Origin: Carya illinoinensis
Lineage: Eukaryota; Streptophyta; Magnoliopsida; Fagales; Juglandaceae
Length of the DNA stretch: 64,000 bases
Direction of reading: 5' to 3'
Assembly: GCF_018687715.1 (NCBI RefSeq)
Contig: NC_056761.1
Span: forward strand, 18,047,501-18,111,500
A program made the position numbers and the translations under genes. Shown in pieces: positions 22,802-33,699 of this stretch (positions are counted from its first letter, which is position 1; every line of letters starts with the position of its first letter). The notes beneath the pieces were generated by a model, which was not told the origin of the DNA, did not search any database, and saw only the letters and a list, made by a program, of their open reading frames with translations.

Positions 22802-23267
22802 AATTGTTTCAGACTATTTTCACCTCCAACGAATCTCAACCACCAATCTGTGATCAGAAAAGATGGTGGCTTGCTGTACTTGGTGCATCTCCGATAAACA
22901 AGTTAGAAATATATACATATTGCTTTGTAATGAGGGAGTAGAAAGTTATCTTAGACTGGTAACGTTTGCCTTTTTATATAGACATGGATTATTGCTAATA
23001 AGGATAGATAAATCATTTCCCTAACTCTCGGAGACTCAATTATCAAATTCTCGAGATATACTTTAAGAAGGAAATTATTAACATATCAAGGGCAGATATT
23101 GCTAATATCTTACTATTTCCTTAGGAGTAGCTATCTTAGACTGACTAAGGTTATCATATTAATCCCATTAGGTGGTGCAATCCTATGGTGGTGAGTGTAT
23201 GGTATGCTCACGCCCATTTAACTCATTGGGCCTCCCGTATGGGCCTTACTCAATAAAACTAGGCACA
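22802..23267 (-). mobile_element. 3' LTR of the Tat-type element
   Basis: On the minus strand it begins TGTGCCTAG at 23267 and has a TATA box (CTATATAAAAAGG) at about 22971-22983. Downstream come GGAGATGCACCAAGTAC and CCACCATCTTTTCTGATCAC, as in the other LTR copies at 31479-31572 and 31768-32214. The end near 22802 is set by comparison with those copies. Confidence 0.65.
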
Positions 23268-23342
23268 TTTGTTGATGATAAAATAGCCTCTCTAGTTATC
23301 CTGCAAATTCTTTCCACATTGGCATGGGAGGAAGTGAAATAT

Positions 23343-23351
23343 TATAAATAG
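23343..23351 (+). promoter_or_regulatory. TATA box candidate for the antisense accessory gene
   Basis: TATAAATAG on the plus strand, outside the LTR, about 340 bases upstream of the accessory gene's ATG. A CT-rich leader lies between. It is plausible as an independent promoter but is predicted by position only. Confidence 0.4.
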
Positions 23352-23520
23352 TTTTTAGCAGTCGCATTATTGGTTTTGATTGGTTGTTCTTGCTCGTATG
23401 CCCAGGGAGGTTGTAATAGCTATGCATCTACTCCTAGTCACATCACTAGATTGTGGGATCTAGTCTCGATGATCGCGCTGTCAAACCTTTCGCATTCCTC
23501 CTAGGGCATTTCAACCGTTG

Positions 23521-23580
<60 letters not shown>

Positions 23581-23581
23581 A
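23521..23581. repeat. (CT)n(TA)n microsatellite
   Basis: About 38 bases of CT repeats followed by about 20 bases of TA repeats, in the leader of the antisense accessory gene. Confidence 0.95.
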
Positions 23582-23690
23582 ATAGTGTTCTCCCTCCTTC
23601 TGTTGCCTCTTTCACTTTTGCTTACTCATCTTCTATGTTGTATGTGCTTTCTGTCACCCCAGATTCCTCTCCAGCTTCTTGTTTGCGTCA

Positions 23691-26391
23691 ATGGCTCGCC
23701 CGAACACTTCTTGACTTTCTTCTTGTGGGTTTCTTCCTCCCTCTCCGATGGGTTCCTCATCAACACTAGAGTCTTCCTCTACCCTATTATGAGGTTATAA
23801 TTGGTTGTCTATTCTCACCGTAGCCGACCTCAAGAAGTTGAGGGATTCATATGGAATCCTTGATTAAGTGATTCTTAAGGTTCCTCCCCATGGGGCCGTT
23901 GATGTCGAGGGCATTGTGGAGAAGGTGGCCCTCATGACCAGTGCCCTTTCTCATGGGTTACAGCTCCCTTTCTGTCAACCGGTATGCGACATTCTCAACT
24001 ATTTGAAGTTGTCGCTGACTCAACTTCACTCTAATACCTAGAGAATTCTTATGTGTTTATGTGTTGTTTGGAGAATGGTTTTGGAACCTGCTGGAGAGGG
24101 GTATCTTGACTTGAGCACCTACAAGTTCCTTACTACCCATGCGGTCAAGGCGTTGGAAGGCAATATTTGTAGCTTTCATTTTCGCCCCCGATATCATCTC
24201 ACTTGATTCCAAGGCCATCATTCAAATACCAAATAGTGGCAGAAAAAACTATTTCGTGTTTTTGGTTAGGGATGGGAGTTCCCTTGCAAGGAAGCCGAGA
24301 AGGCTAAGTTCCCAATTCGTGCCATTTGAGGGAAAGTCCCCGACGATAAAGCAATAGCCATTACTCTTTCCCAAGGAAAGCAAGCCCACATTGAAAGGGT
24401 TTACTCTTGGGTCGAGCACAACTAGGAATTTGTTTGGACAAAGGCCCTATTGACAAGGGCCCTATTGACAAGGGCCCATATCAACAGGTATTTGGTGATG
24501 CTCGACTGGTCTCGTGCGAAGGGTCGTCACCTGCTGAAGGAGCTAGCGGTTTCTAATGACAAGAAAAGGCCAACCGTGACCTCACCAGAGAAGGAGGAAA
24601 ACTGCATGGCCAAGAAGACAAAGAGGTGCTTGAGCCTCGCAAGGCCTCTATGCCTTGAATAGCAGATTTGGAACATCCCCGCTAACTAGGTGATTGCACT
24701 GGATTGGCTCAAGTTCCTGAGCAGTCTATCTCAGAAGGTTCTCTTGACTTAGATGGTCTAGGCTATTGATGAGGCAAGCCCTTATGGATTTGGCCATTGC
24801 CCTTGACTTCAAATCCCCTTCTTGGGAACTCAAATACACCTAATTGTCTAACTTTGTTCTTCCATCAACCATGCTAGTCGACCTTGAGTTGGTCGACGAT
24901 GAGGAGGGTATGGACATCGAGGTAGCTTTCTCCTGCGGTCTTCTAGGCTTTATCAACATTCCTTGTGATGTGAACCTCTCAGGGTGAGCCAGGGAAAAGA
25001 GAGCCTACCTTAGGCTCCCTTCCCTCGACTGTCTTTGGTAGTGAAACCCCAGTACTCACCCATGACCTAGAGTTGAGGGGCAGGGTTTCAATACTATCTT
25101 CACCTTCCAATGCCTCTTTAGGGGGTGAGGAGGGACCTTCCTCACCCCTCATCATTGAGAAACGGCGTCATCCATCCCCATCTAGGAGGATGAGCTTGTG
25201 GTGAATTCCATTCATGCCAAGGGGTAGTCGCCAACAATAGACCCCACGACAACAAGTTCATCTCTACCTACTGCTAAGGTAGGGGTGAATGCCCTTGAGG
25301 GTTCTTCCAGCCCTTGTCTCCCAGGGTCCTTCCGCAGCCCATCGTCCCTTACTTGAGGTGAGGAGCATGCTAGCCCATCTCAGCCCTTGATTGTGGCGGG
25401 GTCCTAGGCAAGCGAAGATCTTGTTTAGGCTATGGTGGACCAACTGAGAGATTTCTTCTCCTTGGTAGGTTGTTTGTTTGGTTTGACATCCACTTTTCTC
25501 TCTTTTGGATTTGGATCCTTATGTGTATGTGATTTTGGCAGGTCGTGGATCAACTGGCTTCCTGGATTTTCGATGAACATATCGACTTGGAGGATGAAGT
25601 CAAGACCAAGCATATGTTTTCCTTCTGGGCGTGAAATGAGGTCACACCGCTACAAATAGAGAAGGCTGAATTAGAGGTGATCCTCGACCAAGCCGATGGC
25701 TACATACGGTAGTTGGAGGTTGACCTGACTGGTCTACGTGAAGATATGATCAACCATAAGGGGGAGCTTGACTAGGTGAAGGGAGAAGCCATTCGCACCC
25801 ACCTTGAGTTACGGGTGCTTGAGGTAGAAAAAAATGTCAAGACAAGGACAATTGTCCAGTCTAGAAGTAGAGTTAGAGGAGGCCAGAAGACGTTGCCGTG
25901 AGTTATCTAAGGTCGCGGTGAAGAGCAAGGAAGGTCTTCCTCACTTGGGACCTAACCTAGATGAAGGAAAGCGGGCCTTGGAGGAGCTATTGAATTTACA
26001 TTCAACGATGAAGAAGGATTGAGAGGGATGAACAAGAGACAGGGCGAATTGACAAATTCCATCTTGCATCTTGGTCAAAGGGTTAAAACTTGCAATAAGC
26101 ATATCAAGGAATTGGAGTCTGGACTACCTACTTCGGTTGAGAAAGTTGTTCTCCTTTCCCCTCAACTCCTAGCGGCCAAGTCTTTTCACAACAGTGCTTT
26201 TGGGTACGGCTATGGGGTTGGCTTGGAAAGATTGAGAACCTTTTTATTGGTGAATCCTCAAACTGACTTGAGGACCCTAAACCTTGAGCCCTTCAAGCCT
26301 TACTGTGCTTCCTACCATTATTGTGATTCTCTAAGAAGGGATATCATGCTTGACAAGTTCCCGGCTTCAACTCCTCCAGCTTTTCCTACTT
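23691..26391 (+). pseudogene. Antisense accessory gene of the Tat element (Transposase_28-like plus coiled coil)
   Basis: Reads opposite to gag-pol. One frame holds from ATG 23691 (MARPNTS) to at least 24660 despite about ten stop codons: ILTVADLKKLRDSYGI near 23811, SHGLQLPFCQPVCDILNYL near 23955, then RVFG.GWEFPCKEAEKAKF near 24260. This order matches, from memory, the Pfam family called putative gypsy-type transposon (PF04195), known from antisense genes in Tat-lineage elements. Two stops fall where the family usually has Trp (HSNT.RIL and FPIRAI.GK), fitting G-to-A decay. From 25660 to 26110 a charged, heptad-like coiled coil is visible in shifted frames (LEVELEEARRRCRELSKV), ending in FGYGYGVGLERLRTFLLVNP and a stop at 26391. 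Its function is unknown, and this copy is dead. Confidence 0.7.
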
Positions 26392-26645
26392 GAGCAAGGT
26401 GTCTTTCTTTCTTGCTGCATTAGTCATTCTTTTTTTTTTCTTTTGTTTAGACTAATATTTTGTGTAGATGAACGTTTTCTCCTGTGTAAATTGATTGTAA
26501 TAATTTTCTCTCCTTCTATTTAAATTGATGTTTTACTTTGGACATTCTGCATTGCAAGCCTTTGACTCTCTTAGTACTTTTCTGAGTTCCTCTAATACTT
26601 GTGTTATGGGCATTGTGATTGTGTGGGCACTCATTTCATTGGTGT

Positions 26646-27290
26646 GAGTCTAAGGACTTGACCTCGGTGGGCAAGGGTCATGCATTTTAAGGACTTACGC
26701 GCCTGTTTCATTAGTATGAGTCTAAGGACTCAACCTCGGTGGGCTAAGGAACGTAGTTTATGGACTTGCATGCCTATATCATCTGCACGAGTCTAAGGAC
26801 TTGACCTTAGTGAGCAAGGGTCACATAGTCTGAGGACTTTCACACCCGTATCATCTGCGTGAGTCTAAGGACTCGACCTTAATGGGCGAGAGCCCCACAG
26901 TCTGAGGACTTGCGTGCCCATTTTATCACCTCAAGTCTAAGGACTCAACCATGGTGGGCGAGATTCACGTAGTCTAAGGACTTACGCACCTGCATCATCA
27001 CCATGAGTCCAAGGATTCAACTTCAGTGGACAAGGGTTGTGCAATCTGAGGACTTGCCCGCTTATATCATCACTACAAGTCTAAATATTCGACCTCAGTG
27101 GGCAAGGGTCTCCCAGGCTAATTATTTTCTCGCCTGTTTCATCATTGCGAGTCTAAGGACTTGACTTGTAGGCGAGGGTTATGCAGTCTAAGGAATTAGT
27201 CCCCCATTTCATCACTGTGAATCCAAGGACTCAACCTCGATGGGCGTTTCAATTTAGATCAAGAGATGCATGGGAGGGAAACAATCAACT
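26646..27290. repeat. 72-bp minisatellite, nine units
   Basis: The unit contains GAGTCTAAGGACTTGACC, a GGTGGGCAAGGGTC-like stretch and AGTCTGAGGACTTGCGTGCC. Unit starts lie at about 26646, 26718, 26789, 26861, 26933, 27005, 27077, 27149 and 27219, so spacing is 70-72 bp. Within each unit the CTAAGGACTT motif appears twice in diverged form, suggesting a half-length ancestral repeat. It lies between integrase and the antisense gene in the element's non-coding region. Confidence 0.95.
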
Positions 27291-27689
27291 TTATTCATTA
27301 CTCTTCACTGCATATTGATACAAAGGTAAGGGTATAAAATCAAGGATAATATCTTTTTAGATGCTTGGCATTCCATGGACGTGGTAGTTCCTTTCCTCAG
27401 GCATCTTTTAAGAAGTTGAGCCTGGTCAATTGTTGGCGATCATGACATACGGTCATTCCTAATGGAGGCCAAGCTTTCATTCTTCTTGTGTGGTAATTAT
27501 TTTGGTTTCTCTTAAGACCAGGTTGCTTATCTTGAAGGTTCTGGGCTTGACTCTTCGGTTGAAGTAGCGCTCAGTTCTTCTTTTGTTAAGGGTTGCTTAA
27601 GCATCGACTTTGTCTCATTATTCGTCCAGCAGGTCAAGGTGCTCTTCCAATGCTCTGTCATTCTTCCTTTGATCAAAGTGTTGGATACT

Positions 27690-30250
27690 ATAGCTTGGCA
27701 ACCCGATCTCTATGGGTGCCACAACCCCTTTTTCATATGTAAGGGAAAATGGGATTTCCCCTGTTGAAGTTTTGACTATGGTTTTGTACACTTATAAGAC
27801 ACTTGGGAGCTCTTCTGGCCACTCTCCTTTTTTGTCTATAAGTTTCTTCTTTAGAATTTTGAGTAAGGATTTGTTGGTCGCTTCTACTTGTCCATTGGCC
27901 TGGGAGTGTCTTGGGAAGAAGTACTTGAACTGAATTCCTAACTCTGTACACCATTCCCGATAATGTTCTAATTTGGATTTCCTTCTGTTGTTTGAGATGA
28001 TGTTATAGGGAATCCCAAACCTACATAAAATAGTCTTCCATAGGAACTTGGTGATGCTTTTCGATGTGATGGTTATCAAGGGTTCTACTTATACCCACTT
28101 AGTAAAGTAGTCTACAGTGACGACTACAAATCTTACTCATTTCCTTGGTGGGAAGGACCCTACCAGCTCAACTCCCCATTACGCAAATGGCCAATGAGAT
28201 ATTATGGACGCCATTTCCTATGGCAGTCAATGCGATATTGGAGTGAATACTTGGCACTTCACCCACTTTTTGACAAATTCCTTCGCATTCTTGAGGGCAT
28301 GGGGCCAATAGTAACATGCTTTCATGACCTTTCTTGCCAAAGCTTTCCCTCCAAAGTGATTCTTGCACACTCCTCATGTACCTTTACTAGGACGTATTGG
28401 GCTTCTTGTGGGGAGACACACTTCAATAAAGGGTCGAGAAAGCCCGCTTATAGAGAATTTCATCAATCTGAGTGAACTGTGCAGCCTTCTTTTGATCTTC
28501 CTTGCCTCTTCCTTTTACATTGGAGGCTCTCCTGTATCTAGGTATTTCACCACCTCTTGGACCCATTCTGGTTCTCCTGGTCCCATTTCTGCGATCTTGG
28601 TCCTAACAGTCGAGACCTCCATCACTTTGCTTTCCACTTCCCATGATAAAGTAGATTCCTCAATTCCTGAAACTGTTCATGCTAGTTTGTCTACTGCACA
28701 ATATTATCCTCTCTCAATATTTTTCTCCCATACTAGTTGTAAGTACTCTTTTAATTTATTGCCCCTTGCTGGGTATACTCCTAGAACTTGGTTAACGACT
28801 ACTTAAGAGCTCGATTTTACCTCGACCTCAGCAACGCCTAGTGCTTCAAACTCAGTTTTGTTGCTAGTGGTTCTGAAAGTAAGTTTCACTGTATAATGGT
28901 GTTCAAGCCCATAGTTGCTTATTATGTAGATCCCTACACCCTCCCCCCCCCCAAAGCCAGCACAATAGGATGAGACGTCGATGAAGACCTGCTAAGGTTT
29001 CTTAACTGGTGCGGTCACTACTTTTTTCAAAAAAGTCAGTAAATTTGGCGATAAAGTTTATTAGGGTCTGCCCTTTCGTTGTGTGTCTTGGTAGGTAATC
29101 GATGTCAAACTCACTCAGCTCAATTGACTAGCCCACTAGGCATCCAAAGTCATCTAGTTTTTGCAGTATCTTCCCTAGAGGAGCTTTTGTCAAGACCTTG
29201 ATGGCGCAAACTTGGAAATTCGGTTGCAACCAGCTAGTAGCTGTTACCAACGTGAATGCTAGCATCTCCATTCGAGGGTATCTCGACTCTGCACCCTGCA
29301 GGGCGTGGCTTGTGTAATGCACTAGCTTCTAAACCGCCCCCTCTTCTTTGACTAGAGCTATCGACAAGGCATGGGGTGAGACTATCAGTATACGTAGAGC
29401 ATGTACCCTTGCTTGGGTTGGCTTATTGTAGAGCTATCGACAAGGCTGGATAGACATTGCTTTAGTGCTTGAAATGCTTGATCACAGTCATCGTTCTGAG
29501 GGTGTACTTTGTGCAAGACCCTAAAAATGGTAGGCTTTTATTTGTGGTTCTCAACACAAATCTATTCATTGTCGCTTCCTTACTAGTCAGTCTCTAGGTT
29601 TTGCCGATGTTCCAAGGGGGCTTTATATCCATGTTTTCCTTGATTTTCTCTGTGTTGGCTTCTATTACTCTCTCAAATATTATGAAGTCTAGAAATTTTT
29701 CCGAGTCAACACCAAAGGGGCAGTTGGCTGGGTTTGGCTTCATTTTGTATTGGCATTACATGGGGAAGGCTTCCCTCAAATCCTTCAAGTGCTAGGATGG
29801 TTCTTCGCTTTTAACTAGTAGGTCGTCAATGTAAACCTCCATACTCTACCCAATCTACTTCTTGAACATTCAATTCACGAGTCTTTAATACGTTGCCCCA
29901 GCATTCTTCAACCCAATGGGCATGACTTGATAGTAGTATAATCATTGGCATGTTATGAACGAGGTCTTTTCCTTCTCTGTCGAGTTCTTCCAGATCTGAT
30001 TGTACCATGAGTAGGCGTAATTGAAGCTTTGCATCTGATGTCCCACCATAGAGTTGACAATTAAGTCGATTTGCGGCAATGGGAAACTCTACTTTGGGCA
30101 TGCCTTGTTGAGATCAGTGAAGTCTACGCATATCCTCCATTTTCCGTTGGACATTTTTGCTAGTACAACATTGAACAACCACTCGGGGGTAGTGAGCTTC
30201 TCTGATGAATCTTGTGGCAAGTAGTCAGTCAACTTCTTAAACTATGGAAT
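27690..30250 (-). pseudogene. Tat-type pol: RT, RNase H, integrase
   Basis: RT lies at about 30200-29650. It shows CPKVEFPI-like sequence, then MPIGLKNAGATY near 29900 in a shifted frame, and the catalytic YIDD box intact at 29822-29833. RNase H sequence is heavily decayed between about 29400 and 28800. The integrase core is clear at 28079-27792: ITKFLWKTILCRFGIPYNII, then SNNRRKSK, where the family has SDNG. The second catalytic Asp is therefore Asn (27990-27992), while QANGQVEATNKSL keeps the Glu. Many frameshifts and stops occur. Confidence 0.85.
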
Positions 30251-30699
30251 TGTACTTCTCTGTGCTGAATGATTTCCTTTTCTAGTGGACCTTCTTACTA
30301 GCAGAATCAACACAAAGGCGATGCTCGATGATTACATTGTCTATCCTGGGCATGTCTTCATGGCTCCATGCAAATACATCCCTATGTTCGACTAAGAGCT
30401 GCTTTAATGTCTCTCAAATCTTAGCCAGGAGCCTGGTCCCAATCCATGTTGTAGTCTCGATCCAATTTTCTTCGAGTTCTTTATTCACTCACCCTTTAAA
30501 GGTCTTTACCTTCTGCCTTCATCTTTGCTTTCCATTGTGCAATTAAGGCTTGTAATGTGTCTTCAGTGTTGAAAAAGTTGTAGGCCCTATCCATTAACTC
30601 TCTCAACGTTGATAGAGTTCTCCATGCTAACTTCGTCATGAATGGGCTTCAAGGCCATACACCTCCCAAAAGGGTCACTAGCGTAATTTTCTCATCTTG

Positions 30700-31300
30700 A
30701 TCATTGGTGATTAATTGCTCCTTGTTGAAACTGGTGAGGTATGCATTCAAGTTCTCTTATTCTTTCTACTTGATGGTCAAGAGGTATGTTGCAGGTCATC
30801 TTCACTCTTACTAGCCATGAATTGCGTTAGGAATTGCTTGGCCAATTCTTCGAAACTATCTATCAATCTTGATCGTAACGCCCCAACAAGCCTCTCGCCA
30901 TGCCCTTTAACATCAATGGGAAGGCTTGACATGCTACCTCTCCGGGGAATCCCTAAAGGATCATGTGTGCTTTCAAATTATCTAGATTGTCATATAACTC
31001 CATTTGCAGAATCTTGAACCTGGTGGGAGTGGCACGACCATCACCTTCGTGCTATAGGTAAATCTGTGCGTTTAAGTAGCTAATCAACTAAGGATGACCC
31101 CCCATCTTCTTGGCCATCTCTTCATATTTATCAACAAGACTGTGCAATTCATCGTATAGCTTTTTCTTTTTCGACTCCTAGGTATTCAGTCCACCTGCAT
31201 TGTGTGTCTCTCCTTCTGGATGTTTGTTGTGGTTTTGGCATAGCGCCCTCACTGTAGCCTCTGTCTTTTCATCTCATGCTGTCATTTTCTCGCTAGATAG
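30700..31300 (-). pseudogene. Tat-type gag remnant
   Basis: On the minus strand near 31015-30800, LQMELYDNLDNLKAHMIL is followed by GFPGEVACQAFPLMLKGMAR and, after a shift, SFEELAKQFLTQFMASK. This is the core of Tat-lineage gag. The flanking parts are too decayed to give an exact start or end. Confidence 0.75.
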
Positions 31301-31460
31301 CTTCCATCACTACACTCATCCTCCTTAACTGTTCTTCCATCTCCAACAGTTGTGCTTCCATATTCATGGAAGTGGTTTCCTAGTCACAGGTTATGTGGGA
31401 GTGTGTCATAGCAGGCATGTGCCAACCACGTTAAAATGTCTTTAGGAATTCTGTTACAAT

Positions 31461-31476
31461 CCCACAAACAGTGCCA
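31461..31476 (-). promoter_or_regulatory. Primer-binding site of the Tat-type element
   Basis: The minus strand reads TGGCACTGTTTGTGGG, close to the TGGCGCCGTCTGTGGG-type site usual in Tat elements. It directly follows an LTR end (GTTTGAAATAG), fixing orientation. Confidence 0.75.
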
Positions 31477-31478
31477 CT

Positions 31479-32214
31479 ATTTCAAACGTGTTTCACTTCC
31501 AACCGATCTTGACCACTAACCTGTGACAAGAAAAGATGGTGGCCTAGTGTGCCTGGTACACTTCTAATTCCTAAGTTAGTAATTAAATATAATTACTAGA
31601 TTGAAGGTAATTACTAATCACACATTGCACATGACACATATATATATAGACACACATAAAAGAAAAAGTTTTGATTGTTACAACTTTTAAATAATGATCA
31701 CCTACAAAACACTAATTTTTTTTTTTTTTAAAAAATACTTTATCTTTTGTGTTTGAGTCGTTTGAATTTTATCAAACATGTTTCACCTCCAAATGATCTC
31801 AACTACTAATCTTTACAAGAAAAGATGGTGGCCCAGTGTGTCTGGTATACCTCCAATACCTAATTTGTAAACATATTTATGTATTGTTTTGTAATGAGGG
31901 ATCAAAAAGTTACATTAGACTGCTGACATTGACCCTTTATATAGATGTGGATTATTGTTAATAAAGATAGTTCAATCGTTTCCCCAAATCTCAACGACTT
32001 GATTATCAGATTCCCAGGATATAATTTAAGAAGAAAATGATTAACACATCAAGAGAAGATATCGCTAATATCTAGTTGTTTCGAGTAGAAATCTTATACT
32101 AACGACAGTTATCATATTAATCGATGGTGCGATCCTATGGTGGCGAGCGTACTACTACGCCCGCGCCCTTTTAGCTCGTTGCGCTTTAATTACTCGGTAG
32201 AGCTAGGCCGCTTG
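31479..32214 (-). mobile_element. Rearranged 5' LTR region of the Tat-type element
   Basis: Three parts in minus order: a complete LTR copy (32214 to 31768), a hairpin spacer (31767 to 31573), and a 94-bp LTR tail (31572 to 31479) that abuts the primer site. Both LTR parts contain CAAGAAAAGATGGTGGCC (plus strand, at about 31531 and 31817). The spacer is a second copy of the module at 22573-22801 and has its own inverted repeat (31650-31672 with 31731-31753). Confidence 0.7.
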
Positions 32215-32234
32215 AAAAAAGAAAAATAGACAGG

Positions 32235-32360
32235 GATGAAGGTAACCGATCGCATATCGCATATAGACACACAAAAGATAAAGCTATTACTTTACACAAC
32301 TTTTATTAAATTACCTATATAATACTAATTTTCAAAAAAATTACATTTATTTTGCAATGA
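32235..32360. repeat. Hairpin-bearing spacer, copy 3 (diverged)
   Basis: GAAGGTAACCGATCGCATAT and then ACACAAAAGATAAAGC (about 32269-32284) repeat the module at 22573 and 31573. The partner arm TTACATTTATTTTGCAATGA (32341-32360) is degraded. Confidence 0.6.
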
Positions 32361-32772
32361 ATTTTTTTTGAATTTAATTATAAAAAAATAAAAATAAAAA
32401 AAAGGACCAGAAATCTGAAGATCAGTATAAAGACGTTGCGTAAACCCCGATGTCTGGCCTCTCACTCTTTTTAATGTCGGATAAAGTGTATGCCCTCTCT
32501 CATACCTCTACTTCAAGTGTTTTAGCGCAAGAAAGTAGTAGGTACTAATGATAAAAGAGAAATAAAAATAAATAAATAATAACAACGAAAAGGAAATGGA
32601 AATTAAACCTCTAATATACCATCTTCTATTACACGCACAAGCTTGAAAGAATCACTAATTAATGAACCAACAAAAATAACAAATATTCCCAAATAATTCA
32701 AATTTTTCATAATCAAAGATCACATAAACAAAAGTGCACATTGATTAATCACTACAAAAAATACATTGAGTT
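32361..32772. other. 3' flank of germin-like gene 2
   Basis: AT-rich sequence holding the presumed 3' UTR. CACTACAAAAAATAC at about 32750 looks like a single end of the CACTA-type MITE family, but no partner end was found. Confidence 0.4.
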
Positions 32773-33586
32773 TTAGAATTTGGACTGCAGGTAATTGATA
32801 ACACTATTGTCCAATTGGAATGCCTTGACAAGAATGTCACCAGCAATATCCGGCACAGACCCGAACACAGCATTTGCAACTGTGACCACTCCTGGATTTT
32901 GGCTGCTAAGAGCTGCAATGGCAACTGCATTTGCAGAACCTGCATTTCTCTGGTAGTGAACGAGACCGATGGGGAAGACAAAGACATCGCCCTTGTGCAG
33001 CACCTTGGTGATGTGACGGTTGTCAGGGTTGGAAGTGACAAACCCAACTTCGAGGCAGCCTTCCAAGACGGTTAAGATTTCGGAGGCGCGAGGGTGCGTG
33101 TGGGGAGGATTGATGCCCCACGGTGCGTAGTCTATGCGTATCATTGAGATGCCAAGCGTATTGAGCCCCGGCATCTGCGATACGGTGACTGGGGTCACCA
33201 CAGACCCCACTCTATTCGATGTGTTTCCCGCTAAGTGAAGCCCTGCGAAGAAGAAATCATTCGCTGCAGCCAGCTTGGGATCCTTGCAGGCCAGACCGTT
33301 CACAAACACTGCCATGAAATGCAACAATAAAATGATCAGAATAAAGCATGTTAATAAAGATTAGTATCCTGGAAAACATAAAACCAAGTTTCTTGGTAAT
33401 TAAACGGAGTGCATGGCTAAAAGAAACTGAAAAGAAAGTGGATTATCTTCATATTTATGTATGTATGTATGTACCTCGGCTTTGTGGGTCTGCAATACAG
33501 AAATCCTGAAGGGGACTGAGATCAGCTGCAAAGGAGAGGGACAAAGATAATGCTAGAAGCCCATATAGGATAATTTGTGGAGACAT
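32773..33586 (-). CDS. Germin-like protein 2 (two exons)
   Basis: Exon 1 is 33475-33586 and exon 2 is 32773-33308, with a GT..AG intron in phase 1, giving 215 residues. The start [20 protein letters not shown] is a signal peptide, so an apoplastic protein is expected. N-terminal Cys are in DFCIAD and LACKDP. Box 1 ([15 protein letters not shown]) and box 2 ([16 protein letters not shown]) carry the three His and one Glu that bind manganese in the cupin fold. Exon 2 has exactly the same length (536 bp) as that of the gene at 15658, and the proteins are closely similar, so they are paralogues from a local duplication. No disabling change was seen. Substrate is not predictable; oxalate oxidase or superoxide dismutase activity is known for some relatives. 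Confidence 0.95.
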
Positions 33587-33689
33587 TTTCTAACTAGCTA
33601 CAAAGATTTACAGAGGAAGAACAAGAGGCAGAACTAAATAATTATCCGGCTTTGTGTTTGGAAGGTGTGATCAGCGCAGAAATCTTTCT

Positions 33690-33699
33690 TTATATATAC
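33690..33699 (-). promoter_or_regulatory. TATA box of germin-like gene 2
   Basis: TATATATAAA on the minus strand, about 105 bases upstream of the ATG, the same spacing as in germin-like gene 1. Confidence 0.6.

Larger units (their letters stand above)
22802..32214 (-). mobile_element. Ty3/gypsy Tat-type retrotransposon, decayed, about 9.4 kb
   Basis: On the minus strand: LTR copies at the high-coordinate end, primer-binding site 31461-31476, gag, protease/RT/RNase H/integrase, a non-coding region with a 72-bp minisatellite, an accessory gene on the opposite strand (23691-26391), and a 3' LTR at 22802-23267. An extra region between integrase and 3' LTR, sometimes with an antisense gene, is a known feature of the Tat lineage. 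The two best matching LTRs (22802-23267 and 31768-32214) are clearly homologous but well diverged, so the insertion is old. Confidence 0.8.

Noticed and set aside
24446..24480. Short direct duplication containing TTGACAAGGGCCC
   Set aside because: A local 18-bp duplication inside the decayed accessory gene with no further structure; likely slippage.
26646..27290. Possible CRISPR-like array
   Set aside because: Units are contiguous and diverged along their whole length, with no constant repeat plus unique spacer pattern, and the context is a plant retrotransposon.
28363..28806. Plus-strand open frame of 147 codons
   Set aside because: Opposite strand of the Tat integrase/RNase H region; no family recognised and low-complexity Ser-rich composition.
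32745..33047. Second minus-strand frame over germin-like gene 2
   Set aside because: Overlaps exon 2 in another frame; exon 2 encodes both germin boxes in the accepted frame.
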